Source: Neoasaia chiangmaiensis
Lineage (GTDB): Bacteria; Pseudomonadota; Alphaproteobacteria; Acetobacterales; Acetobacteraceae
Length of the DNA stretch: 64,000 nt
Reading direction: 5' to 3'
NCBI RefSeq assembly: GCF_002005465.1
Contig: NZ_CP014691.1
Span: forward strand, 1,992,501 to 2,056,500
Part shown: piece by piece, positions 27,906 to 37,800 of the stretch
How the letters are laid out: every line of letters begins with the position of its first letter
Position numbering within the stretch: the stretch's first letter is position 1
Notes under the pieces: model-generated
Databases searched by the model: none
The model's input: the letters and a program-made list of their open reading frames with translations, nothing else
What the model was told of the DNA's origin: nothing
Translations under genes and position numbers: made by a program

Positions 27906-28629
27906 CCATCCGGGCAGCCCGCGCGTCTCCGCCGAATTGCCGGGAAGCGGGGAGCGGTTCGAAGGACTGGTGCCCCCGGTGGTGACCGCGCCCTGCTTCG
28001 CGATCCGGCGCCCGGCCATCGCGGTATTCTCGCTCGACGATTACGTGGCCGCCGGGATCATGACCGCCGCACAGGCCGCGTTTCTGCGCCGCGCCGTCGC
28101 CGAGCGGAAGAACATCCTGGTCGCCGGCGGCACCTCCACCGGCAAGACCACCTTGGTCAACGCGCTGCTGGCCGAGATCGCGCAGACTGGCGACCGAGTG
28201 GTGCTGATCGAGGACACCCGCGAACTGCAATGCGCGGCCCCCAATCTGGTCGCCCTGCGCACCAGGGACGGCGCGGCCTCGCTTTCCGACCTGGTGCGCT
28301 CCTCGCTGCGCCTGCGCCCCGACCGGATTCCGATCGGCGAGGTGCGCGGCGCCGAGGCGCTCGATCTCTTGAAAGCCTGGGGCACCGGCCATCCCGGCGG
28401 CGTCGGCACGCTACATGCCGGATCCGCGATCGGGGTCCTGCGCCGACTGGAGCAGCTGATCCAGGAAGCCGTCGTCACCGTGCCGCGCGCCCTGATCGCC
28501 GAGACCATCGACGTGCTCGCGGTGCTGTCCGGGCGCGGCAACGCGCGGCGGCTGGCCGAACTCGCTACCGTCCAGGGCCTGACCCCGGACGGGGACTACA
28601 TCCTCGCACCCGCCGGAGACCCGTCATGA
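27898..28629 (+). pseudogene. trbB: TrbB secretion ATPase, N-terminus deleted
   Basis: The remaining ~240 codons match TrbB/VirB11 from the middle on: SAELPGSGERFEGLVPPVVTAP, Walker A GGTSTGKTTL, the Asp box (VVLIEDTRELQ), Walker B-like RPDRIPIGEVRG, and the His box GTGHPGGVGTLHAG. About 90 N-terminal residues are missing, replaced by the end of copG in another frame. A weak TTG at 27937 is the only near start. The ATPase core is intact but the N-terminal ring domain is gone, so the protein is unlikely to work. Confidence 0.75.
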
Positions 28630-28952
28630 CAAGTATGATCGCCCTGCGCCGCCGCTTTGCCGTGGCCGGCGCCACACTCTCGCTCGCCCTGCTGTCGGCC
28701 CCGGCCTACGCCTCGGGCTCCAGCATGCCGTGGGAAACCCCGCTCAACGAGATCCTGGAATCCGTGCAGGGGCCGGTGGCCAAGATCATCTCGGTGATCA
28801 TCATCACCGTGACCGGTCTGACCCTGGCCTTTGGGGAGACCTCGGGCGGCTTTCGCCGCCTGATCCAGATCGTCTTCGGCCTGTCGATCGCCTTTGCCGC
28901 GTCCAGCTTCTTCCTGTCCTTCTTCTCCTTCTCGGGCGGGGCGCTGATCTGA
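28626..28952 (+). CDS. trbC: TrbC pilin precursor
   Basis: 108 residues: a signal peptide (about 1-30, ending APAYA), then two hydrophobic helices separated by a short FGETSGGFRR turn, as in TrbC/VirB2 pilins. ATGA overlap with trbB. It is the substrate of TraF-like peptidases. Confidence 0.88.
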   Translation: MTSMIALRRRFAVAGATLSLALLSAPAYASGSSMPWETPLNEILESVQGPVAKIISVIIITVTGLTLAFGETSGGFRRLIQIVFGLSIAFAASSFFLSFFSFSGGALI

Positions 28953-29218
28953 TGGAGCCGGACGCCATTCCCGGCTTCACCGCCCCGGTGCATCGTGCCC
29001 TGATCGAGCCGATCCTGCTTGGCGGGGCGCCGCGCACGGTGGCGATCGTCAACGGCACGCTGGCAGCCGCCATCGGGCTCGGCCTGCGGCTGTGGATCGC
29101 GGGCGGGATCTTCTGGCTGGTCGGCCATCTCGCCGCCGTCTGGGCCGCCAAGCGTGATCCCGCCTTCGTCGACGTGGTGCGCCGGCACCTGCGTTACCCC
29201 ACCCATCTGGTCGGGTGA
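28952..29218 (+). CDS. trbD: TrbD conjugal transfer protein
   Basis: 88 residues in the VirB3-like family: EPDAIPGFTAPVHRALIEPI, then a hydrophobic segment (GGAPRTVAIVNGTLAAAIGLGL) and AKRDPAFVDVVRRHLRYPTH at the end. It is an inner-membrane part of the channel that works with TrbE. Start and trbC stop share TGATG. Confidence 0.9.
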   Translation: MEPDAIPGFTAPVHRALIEPILLGGAPRTVAIVNGTLAAAIGLGLRLWIAGGIFWLVGHLAAVWAAKRDPAFVDVVRRHLRYPTHLVG

Positions 29219-29225
29219 GGACGCC

Positions 29226-30218
29226 ATGCTGAACCTCGCCGAATACCGTCATCGCCGCGACCGGCTGGCCGACTTCCTGCCCTGGGCGGCGCTGGTCGCC
29301 AGGGGCGTGGTGCTGAACAAGGACGGCGCCTTCCAGCGCACCGCCCGGTTCCGCGGCCCGGACCTGGACTCCTCGACGGCTTCCGAACTGGTCGCGATCA
29401 CGTCCCGCCTGAACAATGCCCTGCGCCGGCTTGGCTCCGGCTGGGCGATTTTTGTCGAGGCGCAACGCCGGCAAGCACGCGGCTATCCCGCGAGCCTGTT
29501 CCCCGACCCCGCCTCCGAACTGGTCGACGCCGAACGCCGGGCGCAGTTCGAGGAGGAGGGCGCGCATTATGAGAGCCATTATTTCCTGACCCTGGTCTGG
29601 CTGCCTCCAGCGGACGACGCTGCCCGCGCGGAAGCCTGGCTCTATGAGAACCGCGCCCGTGGCGGCACCGACTGGCGGGCGGTGGTCGCGGGTTTCATCG
29701 ACCAGACCGATCGGGTGCTGGCGCTGCTCGACGGTTTCATGCCCGAGGCCGATTGGCTCGATGACGGCGAAACCCTGACATATCTCCACTCCTGTGTTTC
29801 GACCCGGATGCAGCGGGTTCGGGTGCCCGAGATCCCGACCCGTGTGCTGCTGGTCTGGACCCGGCTGATGCGCGGGGCCGGGGATTCGATCGTGCTGGAG
29901 AACGAGCCAGCCGCTGATGCGGCGGGCTTCGCGGGGTTGCAGGACCAGACCGACAATCATTGGGGCGAGGTGTTCAAGGCCGCCCTGGTCTCAACTGTCC
30001 TCAGCGTCGGTTCCGAAGCCGATATCAGCGGCGGCAATGGCATTGCCCAGGCGTTACGCACCGGCGGCTCGCAGGGTTTCAATCAGATCGGTGAGCAGAC
30101 GGTCGGACGGTCGCTGAATATCCAGCCCACCAACATCATCCGGCGCGGCTTTCCGGTGCGGGTCATGGTGCATCGTGACCTGGTTCTCACCCCTTATGGA
30201 CAGGAGGTTTCCCGATGA
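29226..30218 (+). CDS. TrbE N-terminus fused in frame to TrbI C-terminus
   Basis: 331 residues from two proteins. Residues 1 to ~204 are the N-terminal domain of the VirB4-like ATPase TrbE (MLNLAEYRHRRDRLADFLPW ... TYLHSC ... MQRVRVPEIP). From ~205 (base ~29840) it is the C-terminal domain of TrbI/VirB10 (RVLLVWTRLMRGAGDSIVLE, DNHWGEVFKAALVS, LNIQPTNIIRRGFPVRVMVHRDL). The ATPase motifs of TrbE and the membrane anchor of TrbI are gone. Genes normally between them (trbJ, trbL, trbF, trbG) are absent, so an in-frame deletion of several kilobases is likely. The product cannot serve either role. Confidence 0.88.
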   Translation: MLNLAEYRHRRDRLADFLPWAALVARGVVLNKDGAFQRTARFRGPDLDSSTASELVAITSRLNNALRRLGSGWAIFVEAQRRQARGYPASLFPDPASELVDAERRAQFEEEGAHYESHYFLTLVWLPPADDAARAEAWLYENRARGGTDWRAVVAGFIDQTDRVLALLDGFMPEADWLDDGETLTYLHSCVSTRMQRVRVPEIPTRVLLVWTRLMRGAGDSIVLENEPAADAAGFAGLQDQTDNHWGEVFKAALVSTVLSVGSEADISGGNGIAQALRTGGSQGFNQIGEQTVGRSLNIQPTNIIRRGFPVRVMVHRDLVLTPYGQEVSR

Positions 30219-30448
30219 CGAAGCTCAGGCTTGGGCCAATTGCGGATGACAGGCCGATACGCGTGACCGTCGAGCTTCCCGCTGCCTTGCATCGCGATCT
30301 GGTTGAATACGGGCGGCTGCTGGCGCGGGAGAGCGGTCAGGCCGAGATCACGCCAGCAAAGCTGATTGGGCCGATGCTCGCGCGCTTTATGGGAGGAGAC
30401 AGGGTCTTTTCTAAGACAAAGCGTCACGGTATCAACTCTGGCGGATAA
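30215..30448 (+). CDS. DUF2274 protein
   Basis: 77 residues, typical DUF2274: KLRLGPIADDRPIRVTVELP, AALHRDLVEYGRLLARESGQ, then PAKLIGPMLARFM. This ribbon-helix-like small protein follows trbI in related clusters, and here it overlaps the trbI stop by 4 bp (ATGA). The last ~8 residues (KRHGINSGG) look off-family and overlap the end of the convergent LysR gene, so the native tail may be replaced. Confidence 0.8.
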   Translation: MTKLRLGPIADDRPIRVTVELPAALHRDLVEYGRLLARESGQAEITPAKLIGPMLARFMGGDRVFSKTKRHGINSGG

Positions 30449-31310
30449 AATCACGGATGAAGGCGACGAAGCGTCCCGTGGCAGCATCTTGGCGATTGGC
30501 AGCCCATCCGAGACGAATTTGCAAATGTGCGTCACGCTCCCGGAGTGGCCGAAAGACAACTCCCGGAAAGCCATTTTCCGCTTGGCTCTGCGCAGCGAGC
30601 GTCAGACCATATCCAGCACTTACAAGCGCGAAAACCGACTGTTTTCCGGCTGGATGCGTCTCGATGGTCACATCTTTGCCCAGAACGTCATTATAGCGGC
30701 GTCGTACGCTATAATCTTGTCCCCAGTCCTGGATCAGGAATGTTTGATTCCGCAACTCGTTCCGAGTCAGACTCCGACAGCGGCTTAACGGGTGTTCGCT
30801 CGGTAAAGCCAAAACCAGATTTTCGCTGAAAAACGGAAGCGATTCGATGGATTCGGATCGAACGTACGACGTAAAAAATATTACCTCTAAACGATTTCGA
30901 AACAACGCAGATCGAAGGTCTTGTGTTCCCATCTCATAAAAAACTATTCCAACGTCGGGGTTTCTTTTCTTCCAAACCGATAACGCCAGCCTGAATTGTC
31001 CGCTGACCGGAGGAAACAGGCTGCCGATCCGAACGACACCCCGGCGACCCGTTCCAAACATCTGGCACAAAGCTTGGATCTCATGGAGCTCATCGAGCAG
31101 AGAAGACGTCCCCTGAATGATCGCGTTCCCCACTGTTGTCAGGCGAATGCCGGCGCGACTTCGATCTAGAAGAGTGACACCCAACTCATCTTCAAGTCTG
31201 TCGATGGCACGGGTAAGGGTCGAAACGGTTACGCCGCGAATCATGGCGGCCCGAGTCAGGCTTCCTGTCTCCGCGGCAAGTTTGAAATATTCAAGGCTTA
31301 TGCTTTGCAT
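30432..31310 (-). CDS. LysR-family transcriptional regulator
   Basis: 292 residues. The helix-turn-helix is at about 3-60 (LEYFKLAAETGSLTRAAMIR, TVSTLTRAIDRLEDELG), followed by a LysR effector domain (GRRGVVRIGSLFPPVSGQFR to the end). It has a lower GC content than its neighbours and lies at the edge of the transfer block, with its end overlapping the DUF2274 gene by 17 bp. The ligand is unknown. Confidence 0.88.
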   Translation of the reverse strand: MQSISLEYFKLAAETGSLTRAAMIRGVTVSTLTRAIDRLEDELGVTLLDRSRAGIRLTTVGNAIIQGTSSLLDELHEIQALCQMFGTGRRGVVRIGSLFPPVSGQFRLALSVWKKRNPDVGIVFYEMGTQDLRSALFRNRLEVIFFTSYVRSESIESLPFFSENLVLALPSEHPLSRCRSLTRNELRNQTFLIQDWGQDYSVRRRYNDVLGKDVTIETHPAGKQSVFALVSAGYGLTLAAQSQAENGFPGVVFRPLRERDAHLQIRLGWAANRQDAATGRFVAFIRDFIRQS

Positions 31311-31418
31311 AATACAAGCGCGCGTGGGTCACGAGCGCCTCCCCTTTGACTTACAGGACGACAATCATGCAGAAGAGCAAAGAGCTTATCTTCTGCCACG
31401 TCTGCCGGATCAACTCCG

Positions 31419-32906
31419 TCATGTGGGCCAGCCTCCACCCAGCGCTCTGAATGAACTTACGGCCGCGCGTGCCGTGTTCGCCCGGTTGAGGGCCAGCTGA
31501 TCCTGCGAGTCCAGAAGCTGCCGATCAGCGTCGAGCACATCCGTCAATGGAATAACGCCCGCCTGGAAGGATTGCTGCGATAGGTTGCGGGCACGGGTCA
31601 GGGATGCGACTTCGATTTGCAGGTCGCTTGTGCGCTGCTCCGTCTGCACCAGGGTCGTGAAAGCATTTTCGACATCCTCGGCAGCATGCAGGACCGTCAA
31701 CCGGTAGCGCGCCAGGGCCTCGGCATTGGCGCCGCGCGCCTGCTGTACTTCGGCGTCGATCTTGCCGAAATCGAAGATTCGCCAGCGAATGGCGCCCGAT
31801 CCGGTAGCCTGAAAGCCGGGTGCCGTGAACAACCGCTGCGGGTTGATGCTCTGGAATCCCAGAATGCCCGAAAGGGAGAGTTTTGGGTAATAATCGCCCA
31901 GCGCCTCGCCAATCCGTGCATTCGATGCGGCCAGCCGACGTTCCGCTGCCAGAATGTCTGGCCGACGCCGGAGCATGTCGGTCGGCGTGTCGGTGCTTCC
32001 GATAGCCGGAACGGTCGGGATTTCGGAAGGCACTCCCAGTTCTGCGGCATAAGTGCCAGGCTGCGCACCCATCAGCACGTCGAGGCGATTGAGCTGAGCT
32101 TCGAGGGCGATGCGGAGCTGCGGCACGGTCTGGCGCGCGGATTGCAGCAACGCTTCGGCCTGGGCCAGTTCGCGCTCGTTCGAAATGTCCTGTGCGCGTC
32201 GCTGGCGAACCAGATCCAGCAGGTGGGTGTCCACGGTAATCTGCTGTTCCGCGACGGCGAGCCGTGCCTGATCTCCCCGGATCTGGAAATAAGCATCGGC
32301 GGCGTCGGCCGCCACGGTAATACGCTCCCCCACGCGTTCCACCTGCGCGGCCTCTTCCTCGTCCTGCGCGGCTTCCTGCCCGCGCCTAAGGCCGCCGAAC
32401 AAATCGATTTCCCAGCTTGCAGCGCCGCTGACGTCGTAGGTGCGATAATCGCGATGGAAACCCGGGACGGTCCGTACGACATGGCCGATCAGCCCCTCCT
32501 GCGACAACCGGTTCGCGGAGGCCTGCGGATTGAAATCCAGTGTTGGCAGCAGGCGCGCGGTGGCGGCTTCCGCGGCGCCCCGCGCCTGGCGGACCCGGGC
32601 CATGGCGGCAGCGAGGTCCAGATTCTGGGTCAGCACGCGCTGTTCGATGCGCACCAGTTCGGGATCGTGAAATCCCTCCCACCATGCGTCGAGCGGGGGC
32701 GCCGCCGCTGCATGCCGGGCGTCGATCGCTGTCGCGCTGTGAAAAGCACGAAGACGCGTATCCGGTGCCCTGTAATCCGGGCCGACCGCACAGGCGGACA
32801 TCATCAGTGTCATGGACAGGGCAATGGCCGGCTTCAGTAATCCGGTCGTTGCCCGGTGGCGCGGAGGTGCCGTATTCCGCCCTGTTGCAGGAAGCATGGG
32901 ATTCAT
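31419..32906 (-). CDS. NodT-family outer-membrane efflux lipoprotein
   Basis: 495 residues from ATG 32906 (GAAGG 9 bp upstream). It has a lipoprotein signal (PAIALSMTLMMSACAVGPDY) and two OEP domains with the usual long helices. It is the outer-membrane duct for the adaptor and RND pump encoded on the other side of the TetR gene. Its promoter, TTGACA-N16-TATATC on the minus strand, overlaps a TetR-type operator, so it is probably co-regulated with the pump. An earlier ATG at 32936 is possible but lies closer to the promoter. Confidence 0.9.
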   Translation of the reverse strand: MNPMLPATGRNTAPPRHRATTGLLKPAIALSMTLMMSACAVGPDYRAPDTRLRAFHSATAIDARHAAAAPPLDAWWEGFHDPELVRIEQRVLTQNLDLAAAMARVRQARGAAEAATARLLPTLDFNPQASANRLSQEGLIGHVVRTVPGFHRDYRTYDVSGAASWEIDLFGGLRRGQEAAQDEEEAAQVERVGERITVAADAADAYFQIRGDQARLAVAEQQITVDTHLLDLVRQRRAQDISNERELAQAEALLQSARQTVPQLRIALEAQLNRLDVLMGAQPGTYAAELGVPSEIPTVPAIGSTDTPTDMLRRRPDILAAERRLAASNARIGEALGDYYPKLSLSGILGFQSINPQRLFTAPGFQATGSGAIRWRIFDFGKIDAEVQQARGANAEALARYRLTVLHAAEDVENAFTTLVQTEQRTSDLQIEVASLTRARNLSQQSFQAGVIPLTDVLDADRQLLDSQDQLALNRANTARAAVSSFRALGGGWPT

Positions 32907-32954
32907 GGCGTTCGACCTTCGATAAGCCTCGGACATGTGTAGCCCGGCTGTCGT

Positions 32955-32984
32955 CGAGTGACCGATATACATAATCGTCACTCG
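32955..32984. promoter_or_regulatory. TetR operator 1 (nodT/tetR intergenic)
   Basis: Perfect inverted arms CGAGTGAC (32955-32962) and GTCACTCG (32977-32984) around 14 bp. The core GTGAC-N14-GTCAC recurs with the same spacing at 33672-33695. It overlaps the -10 element of the nodT promoter (minus-strand -35 TTGACA at 32986-32991). Confidence 0.75.
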
Positions 32985-33042
32985 TTGTCAATTCAGCACC
33001 TGTGTCTTATCTAGCATGTCACATTCAGCTAGGGGAAACAGG

Positions 33043-33651
33043 ATGCGCGCGCCTCACACTGGACAGCGTGGCCCGGTCGATCACGAGCGTCGGGATCAGA
33101 TCATGACGGCGGCCATCGAGCATTTCGGGCATTACGGATACAAGAAGACTACGATCGCCGATCTGGCCGACGCCATCGGTCTGTCGAAAGCCTATATCTA
33201 TAAATTCTTCGACTCGAAGAAGGCGATCGGGGAAGCGATCTGCGCGCTCCAGCACGGCAGGATGCAGGCGGATATCGAAGCGATCGTCCGGGACGACAAG
33301 CCGGCTTCCGACAAAATGCGCAGGATCTTCCTCTCTCTGGCGCGCAATACGCTCGCCCTGTTTTCGCATGAACGGAGACTGCATGACATCGTCTATTCAG
33401 CGGTGGAAGAAGAATGGGCGTCCGCTCGGAATTTTGCCGATGCGCTTCGCGGGATGGTCGAGCACCTGATCCGCGAAGGTCGCGAGGGTGGTGAGTTCGA
33501 GCGCAAGACGCCCGTTGACGAGACCTGTCACGCCATCATGCTGGTCCTGCAGTCGATCTATCATCCCCTCCTGCTCGAACAGCACATGGACACGCTTGAC
33601 GATGATGCGGCGAACCTTGCCAGTCTCGTCTTGAGAAGCCTCGCGCCGTGA
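33043..33651 (+). CDS. TetR-family regulator of the adjoining efflux genes
   Basis: 202 residues. The TetR helix-turn-helix is near the N-terminus (ERRDQIMTAAIEHFGHYGYK, TTIADLADAIGLSKAYIYKF). I choose ATG 33043 because AGGGGA lies 6 bp upstream; the ATG at 33016 would start at or before the likely transcript start. It sits between a divergent NodT gene and a downstream HlyD-RND pair, each preceded by the same GTGAC-N14-GTCAC site, so it very likely represses all of them and is released by a pump substrate. Confidence 0.9.
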   Translation: MRAPHTGQRGPVDHERRDQIMTAAIEHFGHYGYKKTTIADLADAIGLSKAYIYKFFDSKKAIGEAICALQHGRMQADIEAIVRDDKPASDKMRRIFLSLARNTLALFSHERRLHDIVYSAVEEEWASARNFADALRGMVEHLIREGREGGEFERKTPVDETCHAIMLVLQSIYHPLLLEQHMDTLDDDAANLASLVLRSLAP

Positions 33652-33671
33652 ATTTAGTATGGGATTTTCCT

Positions 33672-33706
33672 GTGACCAATTGACAATATGGTCACTAGTG
33701 TACAAT
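33672..33706 (+). promoter_or_regulatory. TetR operator 2 with hlyD-RND promoter
   Basis: GTGACC (33672-33677) and GGTCAC (33690-33695) form the same GTGAC-N14-GTCAC palindrome as operator 1. TTGACA (33680-33685) lies inside it and TACAAT (33701-33706) follows 15 bp later, giving a promoter that a bound repressor would block. Confidence 0.75.
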
Positions 33707-33737
33707 TAGGGCTTCCAACCCCGCTGGGAGCTCGAAC

Positions 33738-34838
33738 ATGGCTGGAACACGCCTATCCCTTCTTGCAGCGGCCGGCATCTGCACCGCATTCGGGCTGTCG
33801 GCCTGCAAGCCCAAAGACGATCCAGATCCACGCACGGCCGACCGTATCGTGGAGACGGTGCGGATCGAATCCGCAGCGACTGCCGAGCATGTCTACACGG
33901 GGGTCGTAGCGGCCCGCGTCCAAAGCGATCTCGGCTTTCGCGTGTCCGGCAAGATCGTCGAACGCCTGGTCGACACGGGACAGACTGTCTCAAAGGGGCA
34001 GGTGCTGATGCGTCTGGACCCGACGGATTACCTCCATGCCGTGACGACCCAGATCGGTGGCGTTGCATCGTTGCACGCCCGCTGGGTCCAGGCCGCGGCG
34101 GACGAGCGCCGCTATCGCGGGCTTGTCGTCACCGGCGCCGTGGCGGCGTCTGCCTATGATCAGGTGAAGGCGGCGTCAGACAGTGCGCGCGCGCAACTGG
34201 ATGCGGCGCTGGCCCAGGAAAAGATTGCCCGCAACCAGGACGATTATTCCCTCCTGCGGGCGGATGAAGACGGTGTCGTCGTCCAGACGCTGGCGGAACC
34301 GGGGCATGTCGTCGCGGCTGGCCAGACCGTGATCGTGCTGGCCCACGCCGGCCCGCGCGAGGCGGCGGTCGATCTGCCGGAAGGAGTTCGGCCCGCTCTT
34401 CATTCGGCGGCGGATGCCGAACTCTACGATGGTGCATTCAGGGTGCCATCGCATCTTCGCCAGCTTTCCGACGCCGCCGATGCAAGCACGCGGACCTTCG
34501 AGGCGCGTTACGTGATGGATGGCGCGGGTGCCAAGGCCCCGCTGGGTGCCACGGTGCGCATCCGTTTGCCTGACACAGATATGGTTTCGAGCGCTTATGT
34601 CGTGCCGCTCAGTGCCATTGATGATGAAGGTCATGGGCCGGGGATCTGGAGCGTCAATGACAAGAGCTCCACAGTCGGTTACCACCCCGTGAAGCTGATC
34701 AGCCTGGGCGAGGATACGGCGACGATCGTTCCCGGTGTAGATCTTCGTCCGGGCATGCTGATCGCGGCGGCTGGCGGTCACGAACTGCATGACGGCGAAC
34801 ACATCCGGATCGCCTCTACAAAGGTCGCGATGCAATGA
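33738..34838 (+). CDS. RND efflux periplasmic adaptor lipoprotein
   Basis: 366 residues. It has a lipobox (AAGICTAFGLSACKPKDD) with Cys as anchor, then lipoyl (VYTGVVAARVQSDLGFRVSGKI), alpha-hairpin and beta-barrel parts of an AcrA/MexA-type adaptor, ending in a membrane-proximal domain (LRPGMLIAAAGGHELHDGEHI). It docks the RND pump encoded next, overlapping it by 4 bp. Expression is probably controlled by the upstream TetR. Confidence 0.92.
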   Translation: MAGTRLSLLAAAGICTAFGLSACKPKDDPDPRTADRIVETVRIESAATAEHVYTGVVAARVQSDLGFRVSGKIVERLVDTGQTVSKGQVLMRLDPTDYLHAVTTQIGGVASLHARWVQAAADERRYRGLVVTGAVAASAYDQVKAASDSARAQLDAALAQEKIARNQDDYSLLRADEDGVVVQTLAEPGHVVAAGQTVIVLAHAGPREAAVDLPEGVRPALHSAADAELYDGAFRVPSHLRQLSDAADASTRTFEARYVMDGAGAKAPLGATVRIRLPDTDMVSSAYVVPLSAIDDEGHGPGIWSVNDKSSTVGYHPVKLISLGEDTATIVPGVDLRPGMLIAAAGGHELHDGEHIRIASTKVAMQ

Positions 34839-37800
34839 GCGGATTCAACCTGTCCGCGCTGGCAGTGCGCGAGCGCGGGATCACATTGTTCCTGATCGTG
34901 GCACTGGCTTTGTCGGGTGCTTATGCGTTCTTCAGCCTCGGGCGTGCCGAGGACCCCGCCTTCACCGTCAAGACGATGACCGCGATCGCGGTATGGCCAG
35001 GCGCCACGGCGCAGGAAATGCAGGACCTGGTGGCCGACCCTCTGGAAAAGCGCGCTCAGGAACTGCAATGGTACGATCGGGTGGAAACTTTGGCTCGACC
35101 CGGCATAGCACTGATGATGATCACGCTGAAGGACAACACCCCGCCTGCGGCCGTGCCCGAGCAGTTCTACCAGACGCGCAAGAAGCTGTACGACACCATG
35201 CCCCTTCTGCCGAAGGGCGTGCAGGGGCCGTTCGTCAATGACGAATATTCCGATGTCGATTTCGCGGTCTATGCGCTGGACGGTCATGGATTGCCCGAAC
35301 GGCTTCTGGTCCGGCAGGCGGAAACGGTGCGGCAGCGCCTGCTGCATGTGCCGGGCGTGCGCAAGGTCGATATTGTCGGTGAACGGCCGGAACAGATCTT
35401 CGTCAATTTTTCCAATGCCCGACTGGTCACGCTCGGGATCAGCGCGCAGGACGTGTTTGGGGCATTGCAGCGCCAGAATGCGGTGACGGCCGCCGGTTCG
35501 ATCGATACGCGCGGCCCGCAGGTCTTTGTGCGACTGGACGGCGCGCTGGACGATCTGCAGAAAATTCGCGATGTTCCGATCGCGGCGAACGGAAGGACGC
35601 TCAAGATCTCCGACATCGCGACGGTGGAGCGGGGTTACGAGGAGCCACCGACCTATCTGGTCCGGCATGCCGGGGCCCAGACTTTGGTGCTGAACGTTGT
35701 GATGCAAGATCACTGGAACGGGCTGAAGCTCGGCCAGTCCCTGGCTGCGGCGGAGAAGACGCTGGGGGCAGGGCTACCCGCCGGCGTCACGCTGACGAAA
35801 ATCGTCGACCAAGCCGGCATCATTCATGCCGCCGTGGGCGAGTTCATGCTGAAGTTTTTCGTGGCCCTCGCGGTGGTGATGGTCGTGAGCCTGCTTAGCC
35901 TGGGCTGGCGGGTGGGCATCGTCGTCGCGGCGGCCGTGCCGCTGACGCTGTCGATCGTCATGGTCATCATGCTGGTGACGGGCCGGGCGCTGGATCGCAT
36001 CACGCTCGGCGCGTTGATCATCTCGCTGGGCCTTTTGGTCGATGACGCGATCATCGCGATCGAAATGATGGTGGTGAAGCTGGAGGAAGGGTACGAACGC
36101 ACGAAGGCCGCTGCCTATGCTTGGAGTCACACGGCGGCCCCGATGCTGGCGGGCACGCTGGTCACGATCATCGGTTTCACCCCGATCGGCTTCGCGCGCT
36201 CGACTGCCGGCGAATATGCCGGCAATATTTTCTGGATCGTCGGCTATGCGCTGCTGACCTCCTGGGTCGTGGCCGTGGTGTTCACGCCCTATCTCGGCGT
36301 CAAGCTGTTGCCGGACATCAAGCGGATCGACGGCGCCTACGAACATATCTACGCCACGCCCAATTACCGCCGCTTCCGGCGTCTGGTCGTGTGGGTCGTG
36401 CGCCGCAAGTTCATGGTCGCGGGGGCGGTGCTGGCGTTGTTCCTGCTGGCCTTCGTCGGGATGGGTTCTGTCCGGCAGCAATTCTTCCCCAGTTCGGACC
36501 GCCCGGAACTGCTGGCCGAGGTGCAGATGCCGGAGGGCACCAGTATCGAAGCCACCACGCGGGTCACGGCCCGTGTGGAGGCCTGGTTGAAGACGCAGCC
36601 CGAGGCGAGGATCGTCACCAGCTATGTGGGCGCCGGCGCGCCGCGTTTCTTCCTGGCGTACAACCCCGAACTGCCCGACCCTTCCTTCGCGAAGATCGTC
36701 GTCCTGACACCGAGTGCCCAGGACCGCGACCGCTTGCGCGATCGCATGCGCCAGGCCGTGGCCCAGGGGATGGCGCCTGATGCCCGGATCCGCGTGACGC
36801 AGTTCGTCTTCGGCCCCTACACCCATTTCCCGGTCATGTTCCGTGTCATGGGACCGGATGCGGATCGGGTGCGCGATATCGCGGCCCAGGTCGGCACGAT
36901 CATGCGTAACAATACGCATACGCGTCAGGTCAATACCGACTGGGGCGAGCGCGTACAGACGGCGCATTTCGTGCTGGACCAGGCGCGGCTGCAACTGATC
37001 GGCCTGTCCCCCCAGGAGGCATCCGAACAGATCCAGTTCCTGCTACTGGGCGTGCCGGTCACGCAGGTTCGCGAGGACGTCCGGACCGTCGATCTCGTGG
37101 TTCGCAGCGCGGGACCCGATCGTCTGGACCCGGCGAAGCTAGGTGACATGACCATCAGCAACCGCACGGGCCAATTGATACCGCTCAGCCAGATCGGTCA
37201 TGTCGAGATCCGTGCCGAAGACCCCATCCTGCGTCGGCGCGACCGAGTCCCGACGATCACGGTGCAGAGCGATATCGACGAAAACCTGCAGCCCCCGCAG
37301 GTCACTGCGGAGGTCGATCAGGCCTTGGCACCGATCCGCGCGACGCTGCCCCCCGGCTATCGCATCGAAGCCGGCGGCAACGCGGAAGAATCCGGAAAAG
37401 CCAACAAGGCCCTGGTGCCGATCTTTCCGGTGATGGTCCTGCTGACCCTGATCGTCCTGGTGTTCGAGACCCGGTCCATCTCCGGCATGTTCATGGTGTT
37501 CCTGACGGCCCCGCTGGGCCTGATCGGGACAGTGCCGACCCTTCTGATCTTCCATCAGCCGTTCGGCTTCAACGCGATCCTGGGGCTGATCGGCCTGTCG
37601 GGCATCCTGATGCGCAATACGCTGATCCTGATAGGACAGATCAAGGTCAATCAGGCGGCGGGACTCGATCCGTTCCATTCGGTGGTCGAGGCAACCGTGC
37701 AGCGTGCCCGCCCGGTCATTCTGACAGCCCTGGCGGCGGTTCTTGCCTTCATCCCGCTGACGGAATCGGTGTTCTGGGGATCGCTGGCCTATACGCTGAT

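Noticed and set aside
31617-32840. 407-codon plus-strand frame
   Set aside because: Antisense of the NodT lipoprotein gene.
35774-36994. 406-codon minus-strand frame
   Set aside because: Antisense of the RND pump gene; His/Asp/Arg-rich shadow.
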